Positions 1 through 6,149 of a stretch of 22,827 nt of DNA are shown here, piece by piece. Source of the stretch: SCGC-AG-212-J23 sp035649175 (GTDB taxonomy: Bacteria > Pseudomonadota > Gammaproteobacteria > Burkholderiales > SG8-39). The notes beneath the pieces were generated by a model. That model saw only the letters and a program-made list of their open reading frames with translations, searched no databases and was not told where the DNA came from. Both the position numbers and the translations under genes were made by a program. Positions within the stretch are counted from its first letter, which is position 1; every line of letters starts with the position of its first letter. The stretch is taken from positions 1 through 22,827 of the forward strand of contig DASRKB010000108.1 of NCBI GenBank assembly GCA_035649175.1. The letters are read 5' to 3'.

Positions 1-321
1 CATCACCTCGCGCGGCGAGCGACGGCGGGCGCGGCCGACAGTGCCGGGCGTCTCGATCACCTGGCGGAGTCGATGGCCTGGATCGCCGTGCCATGCCTTC
101 ACAGGCTTTCTTACGAGCGGCTGCACGCTTTCGCGGCGCACTGGCCGGTCAAGGCGGGGCTTGTCGTCGTCATCGGCCTGTCGCTCTGGAGCGCGGCGCA
201 CCGCCTGCGCATCACCTGCTACGACCTCGGCGTGCGGGCCGACGCCGCGGTGGCGGCGATCGTCTACGCCGGCGCCCTTGCCGGGACCGGGGCCGCAGTG
301 CTTTACTTGCTGCGGATCTAA
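1..321 (+). CDS. FrdD-like fumarate reductase membrane anchor, C-terminal part
   Basis: This frame is open from the window edge to the TAA at 319-321, so the true start may lie outside; the first internal ATG is at 73. The C-terminal 70 residues resemble enterobacterial FrdD as I remember it: LSYER, then an AFA motif, a hydrophobic helix ending in LW, an HR pair, a DL pair, and a final helix ending LLRI. FrdD is a small integral membrane subunit that, with FrdC, anchors quinol:fumarate reductase and helps form the quinol site. Two membrane helices are visible, at about residues 28-45 and 60-80 counted from the ATG at 73. The first helix expected in a complete FrdD of about 119 residues is not seen in any frame of the first 100 bases, so the protein may be truncated, divergent or fused. 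The next gene, a quinone-type methyltransferase 14 nt downstream, fits a quinone-linked function. The family assignment rests on remembered similarity only. Confidence 0.55.
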   Translation, partial: HHLARRATAGAADSAGRLDHLAESMAWIAVPCLHRLSYERLHAFAAHWPVKAGLVVVIGLSLWSAAHRLRITCYDLGVRADAAVAAIVYAGALAGTGAAVLYLLRI

Positions 322-335
322 GGGAGGAGGGCCGC

Positions 336-1097
336 ATGAATCCGCCGCCGGTCGCCACGCGCGAGATCGCCCGGGAAGAGCGCTTCAACGCCGTCTGGAC
401 CCAGGAGCTGAACGACGTCTTCGCCGACGTCGCGCCGTATTACGACCGCGCGAACTACATCGCCAGCCTGGGACTGTGGGGCTGGTTTCTGCGGCAGTTC
501 ATGAGCACGGTGGACATCCGGCCCGGCGAGCGCGTGCTCGACGTCTGCGCCGGCACCAACGCAATCGGCATCGCCCTGCTCAGGCGCGAGCCCACGCTCG
601 AGGTGCACGCCATCGACCGCAGCCCTGCCATGCAGGAGGTCGGCCGGCGCAACGCGGAGGCGTTGGGCATGCGCATCCGCAGCGTCATCGACGACGTGCA
701 CACGCTCCCCTATCCGGACAACACCTTCGACGTGGTCACCCTGCAGTTCGCCTCGCGGCACCTGCGCATCCGGCGCGTCGCCTCCGAGATCCGCCGCGTG
801 CTCAAGCCCGGCGGACGCTTCTACCACTGCGACATGCTGCGGCCCGGCAACCGCATCGTGGAGCGGCTCTACTACACCTACCTGCGTTTCTGCCTGTGGT
901 TCACGGGGTTCCTTTTCCGCAGCGGGCCGGCGGCGCTCAACTGCAAGAAATACTTCATCCAGGCCCTGCAGATGTTCTACACGCCGCAGGAGCTGAGCGA
1001 CATGCTGGAGGACGTCGGCTTCCGCGACGTGACGGCGAAGACGGTCTTCTCGGGCATGCTCGGATTCCACCGCGCCGTCAAGCCGTCGCCGGCCTGA
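336..1097 (+). CDS. UbiE/MenG-like class I SAM-dependent methyltransferase
   Basis: The 253-residue protein starts at ATG 336 behind a strong AGGGAGGAGG at 321-330, which overlaps the stop of the FrdD-like gene. It has a Rossmann-type methyltransferase fold. The N-terminal segment (APYYDRANYIASLGLWGW, about residues 30-47) matches the YD-x-x-N start of UbiE/MenG proteins. Motif I is VLDVCAGTN at about 67-75, the acidic end of beta-2 is AIDRS, motif II is FDVVTLQFASRHL, and motif III is RVLKPGGRFYHCDM. UbiE/MenG enzymes C-methylate the ring of ubiquinone or menaquinone precursors at the inner face of the membrane. Motif I reads GTN where the family usually has GTG, so this may be a side branch rather than the housekeeping UbiE. 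Next to a fumarate reductase subunit, modification of a low-potential quinone is a reasonable inference, but the substrate is unknown. Confidence 0.75.
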   Translation: MNPPPVATREIAREERFNAVWTQELNDVFADVAPYYDRANYIASLGLWGWFLRQFMSTVDIRPGERVLDVCAGTNAIGIALLRREPTLEVHAIDRSPAMQEVGRRNAEALGMRIRSVIDDVHTLPYPDNTFDVVTLQFASRHLRIRRVASEIRRVLKPGGRFYHCDMLRPGNRIVERLYYTYLRFCLWFTGFLFRSGPAALNCKKYFIQALQMFYTPQELSDMLEDVGFRDVTAKTVFSGMLGFHRAVKPSPA

Positions 1098-1195
1098 ACC
1101 GGGGGAGGGCACTCGCGGCGCTGAACCGCCGGCTGCTCGCCGAGTTCAGCCACCGCACCATCGCCGCGCTGCGCGAGGCGCTGCCGCTCGAGCTC

Positions 1196-1705
1196 ATGCC
1201 GGCGCGCCTCGAGCAGGTGCTGGCGCTCAACCTGGCGAAGGAAGTCCGCAAGGACACGATGGTCATCCACGCCGCCGCCGCGCCGGCCGAAGCGGCCCTC
1301 GATGTCCTTGTCGAAAGAACCAAAGGCATCGACCGGGACTTTCTCGAGCGGGTGGCGCACTTCCCGGTCCGCGTCCTCGTGCGCTACGAGGAGATCGAAC
1401 CGGTGCGCCGGCGGCGCATCGAGCGCCTCTTCGTCGCCGCGCAGCGCGTGCTCGCCGCCTGGGTGCCGGAGCAGGGGGCGCGCGAGGCGCTGTGCGCCGC
1501 CTTCCCGGGAGCGCAGCTCGAGACGCTGCTGCACGAGCTGCTCTCGCTCTATGGCGAGGAAACGCTCGCGCTCAGCCGCTCGGTGCGAGTGCCGGTGCTG
1601 CTCAGACCGTTGCGTGACGCTGCCGCGCGCCGCCTCGTCGCCATCATGGATCGCGTGTCGGCGCGCTTGGCGAAGGAAGCCGCGGCGGCGATGCACTTGC
1701 GGTAA
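1196..1705 (+). CDS. Hypothetical Arg-rich helical protein, start uncertain
   Basis: I do not recognise this protein. The frame has strong G/C third-position bias and continues to the TAA at 1703-1705, so it is very likely coding. The first ATG after the methyltransferase is at 1196, giving 169 residues. Protein-like amphipathic sequence (LNRRLLAEFSHRTIAALRE) continues upstream to just after the methyltransferase stop at 1097. That stretch has no ATG, GTG or TTG, only CTG codons at 1094, 1121 and 1133, and a GGGGGAGG lies at 1101-1108, 12 nt before CTG 1121. The protein looks almost wholly alpha-helical, rich in Arg, Glu and Leu, with no signal peptide, membrane helix, cysteine pair or obvious catalytic motif. 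It may be cotranscribed with the methyltransferase. No function is proposed. Confidence 0.6.
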   Translation: MPARLEQVLALNLAKEVRKDTMVIHAAAAPAEAALDVLVERTKGIDRDFLERVAHFPVRVLVRYEEIEPVRRRRIERLFVAAQRVLAAWVPEQGAREALCAAFPGAQLETLLHELLSLYGEETLALSRSVRVPVLLRPLRDAAARRLVAIMDRVSARLAKEAAAAMHLR

Positions 1706-1708
1706 AAT
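1703..1708 (+). promoter_or_regulatory. Possible -10 element for the tpiA operon
   Basis: TAAAAT lies 24 bases before the tpiA start codon and overlaps the stop codon of the preceding gene. It is the most AT-rich hexamer of this junction. No convincing -35 hexamer sits 16-18 bases upstream, so this is a weak prediction. A Shine-Dalgarno GGAG follows at 1719-1722. Confidence 0.25.
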
Positions 1709-1731
1709 TCAACGGTTTGGAGTCTTGAGCG

Positions 1732-2475
1732 ATGACGCGCACCCGGCTGGTCGCCGGAAACTGGAAGATGCACGGCAACCGGGCGGCCAATGCGGCCTTG
1801 CTCGACGCCGTCGTGCGCGGCCAGTCCGGCGTCGAAGGCGCGCAATGCGCGGTCTGTGTCCCGTTTCCGTACGTCGCGCAGGCCGCCGAGCGCTTGCGTG
1901 GAACCGCGGTCGCGTGGGGCGCTCAAAACGTCAGCGAGCACGCGCAGGGCGCCTATACGGGCGAGGTCTCGGCGACGATGCTCGCGGAGTTTGGCTGCCG
2001 CTACGTGATCGTCGGGCATTCGGAGCGCCGCCAGCTCTTCGGCGAGAGCGACGAGCAGGTGGCGGCGAAATTCGCCGCCGCGCGCAAGGCCGGTCTCACG
2101 CCGATCCTTTGCGTGGGCGAGACGCTGGAGGAGCGCGAGGCGCGCAGAACCGAGCACGTGGTCGGGCGGCAGCTTTCCGCAGTACTGGAAAGAGAATCGT
2201 TCTCCGGAGCGGTGTTGGCTTACGAACCCGTATGGGCGATCGGCACGGGGCGCAACGCGACACCGGAGCAGGCGCAGGCGGTGCACGCGTTCCTCCGGCA
2301 GAAGGTTTCGGCGCAGACGCCGATCGTCTACGGGGGCAGCGTGAAGCCCGGGAACGCCGCGGGGCTCTTCGCGATGCCGGACATTGACGGGGGCCTTATC
2401 GGCGGCGCCTCGCTGGTTGCGGACGATTTCATCGCGATCCTGCGAGCGGCGGGATTGCAGAGGGTGAAGACATGA
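1732..2475 (+). CDS. tpiA: Triosephosphate isomerase
   Basis: TpiA interconverts dihydroxyacetone phosphate and glyceraldehyde 3-phosphate in cytoplasmic glycolysis and gluconeogenesis. The 247-residue protein has the normal length and all signature residues: NWKMHG with Asn10 and catalytic Lys12, VGHSERR with electrophile His96, YEPVWAIGTG with the general base Glu165 at the start of the flexible loop, and the phosphate-binding YGGSVKPGN at about 200-208 and GLIGGAS at about 221-227. The start at ATG 1732 has GGAG nine bases upstream. The stop overlaps the secG start by 4 nt (ATGA), so the two are probably translationally coupled. tpiA heading the secG-tRNA-nuo block is typical of Betaproteobacteria. 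Confidence 0.98.
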   Translation: MTRTRLVAGNWKMHGNRAANAALLDAVVRGQSGVEGAQCAVCVPFPYVAQAAERLRGTAVAWGAQNVSEHAQGAYTGEVSATMLAEFGCRYVIVGHSERRQLFGESDEQVAAKFAAARKAGLTPILCVGETLEEREARRTEHVVGRQLSAVLERESFSGAVLAYEPVWAIGTGRNATPEQAQAVHAFLRQKVSAQTPIVYGGSVKPGNAAGLFAMPDIDGGLIGGASLVADDFIAILRAAGLQRVKT

Positions 2476-2855
2476 GCAGCTTGTGGACGAACGTAATGAT
2501 TGTGGCGCACGTGGTGGTGGCACTGGCCATCATCGGCCTGGTGCTGCTCCAGCACGGCAAGGGTGCCGACATGGGCTCGGGCTTCGGCGGCGGCGCCTCG
2601 AGCAGCCTCTTCGGCGCGACGGGGTCGGCGAACTTCCTGTCTCGTGCCACCGCCACCCTCGCGACGATCTTCTTTCTCCTTAGCCTTGCGCTTGCCTACA
2701 TCGCTACGAACCGCGCGCCGGAGCAGCCCGGGGGAGTGATGGACGCGGTGCGGCAGCAGCAACAGCAACAGCAACCGGCCGCCGCCGATAAACCCGTTGC
2801 CGGCCCGCCCCCCGCGCCCGCCGAAGCTTCGAAGGACAAGGCGGTACCGCAGTGA
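2472..2855 (+). CDS. secG: Protein translocase subunit SecG
   Basis: SecG is the small accessory subunit of the SecYEG channel in the inner membrane. The 127-residue protein shows the two expected membrane helices (about residues 7-26 and 57-77), joined by a Gly/Ser-rich loop beginning LLQHGKGADMGSGFGGGAS, which is the family signature. The hydrophilic C-terminal tail is longer than the core needs. It contains seven consecutive glutamines (residues 95-101, encoded by alternating CAG and CAA) and then a Pro/Ala-rich stretch. Such tails vary between species and are probably not essential. The start codon overlaps the tpiA stop. Confidence 0.95.
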   Translation: MSSLWTNVMIVAHVVVALAIIGLVLLQHGKGADMGSGFGGGASSSLFGATGSANFLSRATATLATIFFLLSLALAYIATNRAPEQPGGVMDAVRQQQQQQQPAAADKPVAGPPPAPAEASKDKAVPQ

Positions 2856-2864
2856 TTTTTGAGG

Positions 2865-2870
2865 GATAAT
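2865..2870 (+). promoter_or_regulatory. Possible -10 element for tRNA-Leu and nuo
   Basis: GATAAT sits 11 bases before the first base of the tRNA, in the only AT-rich part of the secG-tRNA interval. That spacing fits a start point a few bases before the mature tRNA. A matching -35 hexamer is not evident in the 3' end of secG, so read-through from tpiA-secG remains equally possible. Confidence 0.35.
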
Positions 2871-2881
2871 CGGGCAATCGC

Positions 2882-2969
2882 GCCCACGTGGTGAAATTGG
2901 TAGACACGCTAGCTTGAGGGGCTAGTGGCCTAAACAGCCGTAGCAGTTCGAGTCTGCTCGTGGGCACCA
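2882..2969 (+). tRNA. tRNA-Leu, anticodon GAG
   Basis: This is a complete class II tRNA with an encoded CCA end. The acceptor stem pairs GCCCACG (2882-2888) with CGTGGGC (2959-2965), followed by discriminator A 2966 and CCA 2967-2969. The anticodon stem CTAGC/GCTAG (2909-2913 and 2921-2925) closes the loop TTGAGGG, placing GAG at 2916-2918, which reads CUC and CUU leucine codons. A long variable arm pairing GGC with GCC follows, as expected for leucine tRNAs. The T arm is AGCAG-TTCGAGT-CTGCT. The CCA end is only 4 nt from the nuoA start codon. Confidence 0.97.
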
Positions 2970-2973
2970 GATC

Positions 2974-3330
2974 ATGCTGGCTGAATACTTTCCAATTCTT
3001 CTCTTCATCCTCGTCGCTGCGGCCATCGGCGTAGCGCCGGTCGTGCTGGGTAAGCTGCTTGGCCCCAGCCGTCCCGACCCGGAGAAGCTATCGCCCTACG
3101 AGTGCGGCTTCGAGGCCTTCGAGGACGCGCGCATGAAGTTCGATGTGCGCTACTACCTGGTGGCGATCCTCTTCATCCTGTTCGACCTTGAGATCGCCTT
3201 CCTTTTTCCTTGGGCGGTGGTGCTGAACGACATCGGCTTCGCCGGGTTCCTGTCGATGATGCTGTTCCTCGTCATCCTCACGGTGGGGTTCGTGTACGAG
3301 TGGATGAAGGGGGCGCTGGAGTGGGAGTAG
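2974..3330 (+). CDS. nuoA: NADH-quinone oxidoreductase subunit A
   Basis: NuoA is a small subunit of the complex I membrane arm, next to NuoH near the quinone tunnel. The 118-residue protein has three membrane helices (about residues 5-25, 60-82 and 90-112). The loop after helix 1 carries the conserved SPYECGF segment with its cysteine, and the KFDVRYYLVAILFILFDLE signature enters helix 2. The start is ATG 2974. No earlier in-frame start is possible because the tRNA lies immediately upstream, so any ribosome-binding site would fall inside the tRNA 3' end, where none is obvious. nuoB follows after 10 nt. Confidence 0.96.
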   Translation: MLAEYFPILLFILVAAAIGVAPVVLGKLLGPSRPDPEKLSPYECGFEAFEDARMKFDVRYYLVAILFILFDLEIAFLFPWAVVLNDIGFAGFLSMMLFLVILTVGFVYEWMKGALEWE

Positions 3331-3340
3331 AGGGCGTGAC

Positions 3341-3817
3341 ATGGGACTAGAAGGCGTACTGGCGCAAGGCTTCGTTACGACGAGCCTCGACAAGGTGATC
3401 AACTGGACCCGCACCGGGTCGCTCTGGCCGATGACCTTCGGCCTCGCCTGCTGCGCCATCGAGATGATGCATGCCGGCGCTGCCCGCTATGACCTCGACC
3501 GCTTCGGCGTGGTGTTCCGCCCCAGCCCGCGCCAGTCGGACGTCATGATCGTCGCCGGGACCCTTTGCAACAAGATGGCGCCGGCGCTGCGCAAGGTCTA
3601 CGACCAGATGGCCGAGCCGCGCTGGGTGATCTCGATGGGCTCGTGCGCCAACGGCGGCGGCTATTACCACTATTCCTACTCGGTCGTGCGCGGCTGCGAC
3701 CGCATCGTCCCGGTCGACATCTACGTGCCCGGTTGCCCGCCGACCGCCGAAGCGCTCCTTTACGGCATCGTGCAGCTGCAGAACAAGATCAAGAGAACGA
3801 ACACCATCGCGCGCTGA
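3341..3817 (+). CDS. nuoB: NADH-quinone oxidoreductase subunit B
   Basis: NuoB carries the terminal [4Fe-4S] cluster N2, which passes electrons to quinone at the junction with NuoD. The 158-residue protein has the four ligands: the tandem Cys37-Cys38 in FGLACCAIE, Cys102 in MGSCANGGG, and Cys132 in VPGCPPTAE. The basic segment RYDLDRFGVVFRPSPRQSD is also typical. An AGAGGG lies before ATG 3341. The stop overlaps the nuoC start by one base (TGATG), implying coupled translation and fitting the 1:1 stoichiometry of the subunits. Confidence 0.98.
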   Translation: MGLEGVLAQGFVTTSLDKVINWTRTGSLWPMTFGLACCAIEMMHAGAARYDLDRFGVVFRPSPRQSDVMIVAGTLCNKMAPALRKVYDQMAEPRWVISMGSCANGGGYYHYSYSVVRGCDRIVPVDIYVPGCPPTAEALLYGIVQLQNKIKRTNTIAR

Positions 3818-4392
3818 TGACTCCCAGGCTCCAGAAGCTCTTCGATGCGATCCAGGATCTCAACCCGATCGAGCGCCTTGGCGAGCTGACGGTGGAGGTT
3901 CCGGCGGCGCAGTACCGCGCCACCTGCGAGAGGCTGCGCGATCGCCACGGCTTCGAGCAGCTCATGGACCTCTGCGGCGTCGACTATGCCGCCTACGGCG
4001 ACCGCCCGCGCGATGGGCTGCGCTTCGCCGCGGTCCTGCATCTGTTGTCGATAAAGAACAACTGCAGGCTGCGCGTGCGGAGTTTCTGCCCCGACGACGA
4101 GTTTCCCGTGCTGCCCTCGCTAGTCGAGGTCTGGCCCTCTGCCAACTGGTACGAGCGCGAGGCTTTCGATCTCTTCGGCATCGTCTTCGACGGCCACCCT
4201 GACCTGCGCCGCATCCTGACCGACTACGGCTTCGTCGGGCACCCGTTCCGCAAGGACTTCCCGCTCTCGGGCTACGTCGAGATGCGCTACGACCCGGAGC
4301 AGAAGCGCGTCGTATACCAGCCCGTGACGATCGATCCGAGGGAGGTGACTCCACGCATCGTGCGCGAAGAGAACTACGCGCAAGAGGGCTGA
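3817..4392 (+). CDS. nuoC: NADH-quinone oxidoreductase subunit C
   Basis: NuoC is a peripheral-arm subunit (mitochondrial 30 kDa type) that packs against NuoD and NuoB. The 191-residue protein contains the family signature near residues 111-150: WYEREAFDLFGI, then GHPDLRRIL, then GHPFRKDFPLSG. It is a free-standing NuoC, not the NuoCD fusion found in E. coli. The start at ATG 3817 overlaps the nuoB stop by one base, and its own stop overlaps the nuoD start in the same way. Confidence 0.97.
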   Translation: MTPRLQKLFDAIQDLNPIERLGELTVEVPAAQYRATCERLRDRHGFEQLMDLCGVDYAAYGDRPRDGLRFAAVLHLLSIKNNCRLRVRSFCPDDEFPVLPSLVEVWPSANWYEREAFDLFGIVFDGHPDLRRILTDYGFVGHPFRKDFPLSGYVEMRYDPEQKRVVYQPVTIDPREVTPRIVREENYAQEG

Positions 4393-5645
4393 TGCCGGAG
4401 ATCCGCAACTACACGCTCAACTTCGGCCCGCAGCATCCGGCCGCGCACGGGGTTCTGCGCCTGGTGCTGGAGCTCGACGGCGAGGTGATCCAGCGTGCCG
4501 ACCCGCACATCGGGCTGCTGCACCGCGCCACGGAGAAGCTCGCCGAGCACAAGACCTATTTGCAGAGCCTGCCCTACATGGACCGGCTCGACTACGTGTC
4601 GATGATGTGCAACGAGCACGCCTACGTGATGGCGGTGGAGAAGCTGCTGGGCATCGACGTGCCGCTGCGCGCGCAGTACGTCCGCGTCATGTTCGACGAG
4701 ATCACCCGCATCATGAACCACCTGCTGTTCCTCGGAACGCAGGGGCTCGACCTTGGCGCGATGACGGTATTCCTCTACACCTTCCGCGAGCGCGAGGACC
4801 TGCTCGACTGCTACGAGGCGGTGTCCGGGGCGCGCATGCACGCTGCCTACTACCGCCCGGGCGGCGTCTACCGCGACCTGCCGGACCGCATGCCGCAGTA
4901 CGAGACCTCCAAGTACAAGAACGCCTCGGAGATCGAGAAGCTCAACCGCAACCGCCAGGGGTCGCTGCTCGACTTCATCTCGGATTTCACGGAACGCTTC
5001 CCGAAGTGCGTCGACGACTACGAGACGCTGCTTACCGAGAACCGCATCTGGAAGCAACGCACCGTGGGCATCGGCGTCGTGTCGCCCGAGCGCGCCAAGG
5101 CGCTCGGCTTCAGCGGCGTCATGCTGCGCGGTTCCGGCGTCGAGTGGGACCTGCGCAAGAAGCAGCCTTACGAGGTCTACGACCGCGTCGAGTTCGCCGT
5201 GCCGGTCGGCCGCAACGGGGATACCTACGACCGCTACCTCGTGCGCATCGAGGAGATGCGCCAGTCCAACCGCATCGTCCGGCAGTGCGTCGACTGGCTG
5301 CGCGCGAACCCCGGCCCGGTGATGGTTGACGATCACAAGATCGCGCCGCCGACGCGTGAGGAGATGAAGCTCGGCATGGAGCAGCTCATCCACCATTTCA
5401 AGCTCGTCACCGAAGGCATGCACGTGCCCGAGGGCGAGGCCTACGCCGCCGTGGAGCATCCCAAGGGCGAGTTCGGCGTGTACTTCATTTCCGACGGCGC
5501 CAACAAGCCCTACCGCATGAAGCTGCGCTCGCCGGGCTTCGCGCACCTCTCGGCCATGAGCGAGCTCGCCAAAGGCCACATGCTCGCCGACGCGGTCGCC
5601 ATCATCGGCACCATCGACATCGTCTTCGGCGACATCGATCGATGA
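4392..5645 (+). CDS. nuoD: NADH-quinone oxidoreductase subunit D
   Basis: NuoD (49 kDa type, related to the large subunit of [NiFe] hydrogenases) forms most of the quinone-binding pocket. The 417-residue protein begins with NFGPQHPAAHGVLRLV, including His19, and has LPYMDRLDYVSMMCNE with Tyr68. These correspond to the His and Tyr that contact the quinone headgroup in characterised complexes. Conserved EITRIMNHLL and the C-terminal IGTIDIVFGDIDR are present. It starts at ATG 4392 overlapping the nuoC stop. The 30 nt after it, before nuoE, form the largest gap in the nuo cluster. Confidence 0.98.
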   Translation: MPEIRNYTLNFGPQHPAAHGVLRLVLELDGEVIQRADPHIGLLHRATEKLAEHKTYLQSLPYMDRLDYVSMMCNEHAYVMAVEKLLGIDVPLRAQYVRVMFDEITRIMNHLLFLGTQGLDLGAMTVFLYTFREREDLLDCYEAVSGARMHAAYYRPGGVYRDLPDRMPQYETSKYKNASEIEKLNRNRQGSLLDFISDFTERFPKCVDDYETLLTENRIWKQRTVGIGVVSPERAKALGFSGVMLRGSGVEWDLRKKQPYEVYDRVEFAVPVGRNGDTYDRYLVRIEEMRQSNRIVRQCVDWLRANPGPVMVDDHKIAPPTREEMKLGMEQLIHHFKLVTEGMHVPEGEAYAAVEHPKGEFGVYFISDGANKPYRMKLRSPGFAHLSAMSELAKGHMLADAVAIIGTIDIVFGDIDR

Positions 5646-5689
5646 ACGAAAAGAAAAGGGACGGATCACGTTCCCATGCTCTCGGCTGA
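5642..5689 (+). other. Possible 15-codon upstream ORF between nuoD and nuoE
   Basis: An ATG at 5642 overlaps the nuoD stop as ATGA, the same arrangement seen at other nuo junctions. It opens a 15-codon reading frame (MNEKKRDGSRSHALG) that ends at TGA 5687-5689, 14 bases inside nuoE in another frame. It might hand ribosomes from nuoD to nuoE, or be chance. It is unlikely to make a functional peptide. Confidence 0.2.
5658..5675 (+). promoter_or_regulatory. Hairpin abutting the nuoE start codon
   Basis: GGGACG (5658-5663) can pair with CGTTCCC (5669-5675), with one bulged T and a 5-base loop. The 3' arm ends at the base before the nuoE ATG. The only Shine-Dalgarno-like run, AAAAGGG at 5654-5660, partly lies in the 5' arm, so folding would affect nuoE initiation. 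Confidence 0.3.
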
Positions 5690-6149
5690 CTCCCTGAAGA
5701 AGATCGATCGCGAGATCGCGAAGTATCCGCCCGACCAGAAGCAGTCGGCGGTGATGAGCGCGCTCATCATCGCCCAGGACGAGAAGGGCTGGCTCTCGAC
5801 CGAGACGATGGACGCGGTGGCGGGCTACCTCGGCATGCCGCCGGTGGCGGTGTACGAAGTGGCGACGTTCTACTCCATGTACAACCTGAAGAAGACCGGC
5901 AAGTACAAGCTCACCCTCTGCACCTGCCTGCCGTGCGGGCTGCAGGGGGCGCTCGATGCCGCCGACCATCTGCGCGAGAAGCTCGGCATCGACTTCAACG
6001 AGACCACGCCCGACGGCCGTTTCACGCTGAAGGAGGGCGAGTGCATGGGCGCCTGCGCCATGGCGCCCGTGCTGCTCGTGAACAACAAGAAGATGCACGA
6101 CTATATGTCGAAGGAGAAGCTCGACCAGCTCCTCCAGGAGTTGACGTAG
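5676..6149 (+). CDS. nuoE: NADH-quinone oxidoreductase subunit E
   Basis: NuoE (24 kDa type) is a thioredoxin-like [2Fe-2S] protein of the NADH-dehydrogenase module holding cluster N1a beside the flavin of NuoF. In the 157-residue protein the ligands are Cys82 and Cys87 (CTCLPC, C-x4-C) and Cys123 and Cys127 (CMGAC, C-x3-C). The helical N-terminal region contains the conserved VYEVATFYSMYN. The start at ATG 5676 has a poorly placed Shine-Dalgarno, AAAAGGG about 15 bases upstream, with a small hairpin between. nuoF begins directly after the stop. Confidence 0.97.
   Translation: MLSADSLKKIDREIAKYPPDQKQSAVMSALIIAQDEKGWLSTETMDAVAGYLGMPPVAVYEVATFYSMYNLKKTGKYKLTLCTCLPCGLQGALDAADHLREKLGIDFNETTPDGRFTLKEGECMGACAMAPVLLVNNKKMHDYMSKEKLDQLLQELT

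Noticed and set aside
336..1097. Rhodoquinone enzyme RquA as the identity of the methyltransferase-like gene
   Set aside because: It was tempting beside a fumarate reductase. However, the N-terminal YYDRANY segment and a motif I with DVCAGT look like UbiE/MenG, not the divergent motif I and WWAYVHP-like region I recall for RquA.
41..1195. N-terminal part of the long plus-strand frame ending at 1705
   Set aside because: It overlaps the FrdD-like gene and the whole methyltransferase in another frame and reads as Arg/Ala/Pro-rich noise. Only the part after about 1098 looks coding.
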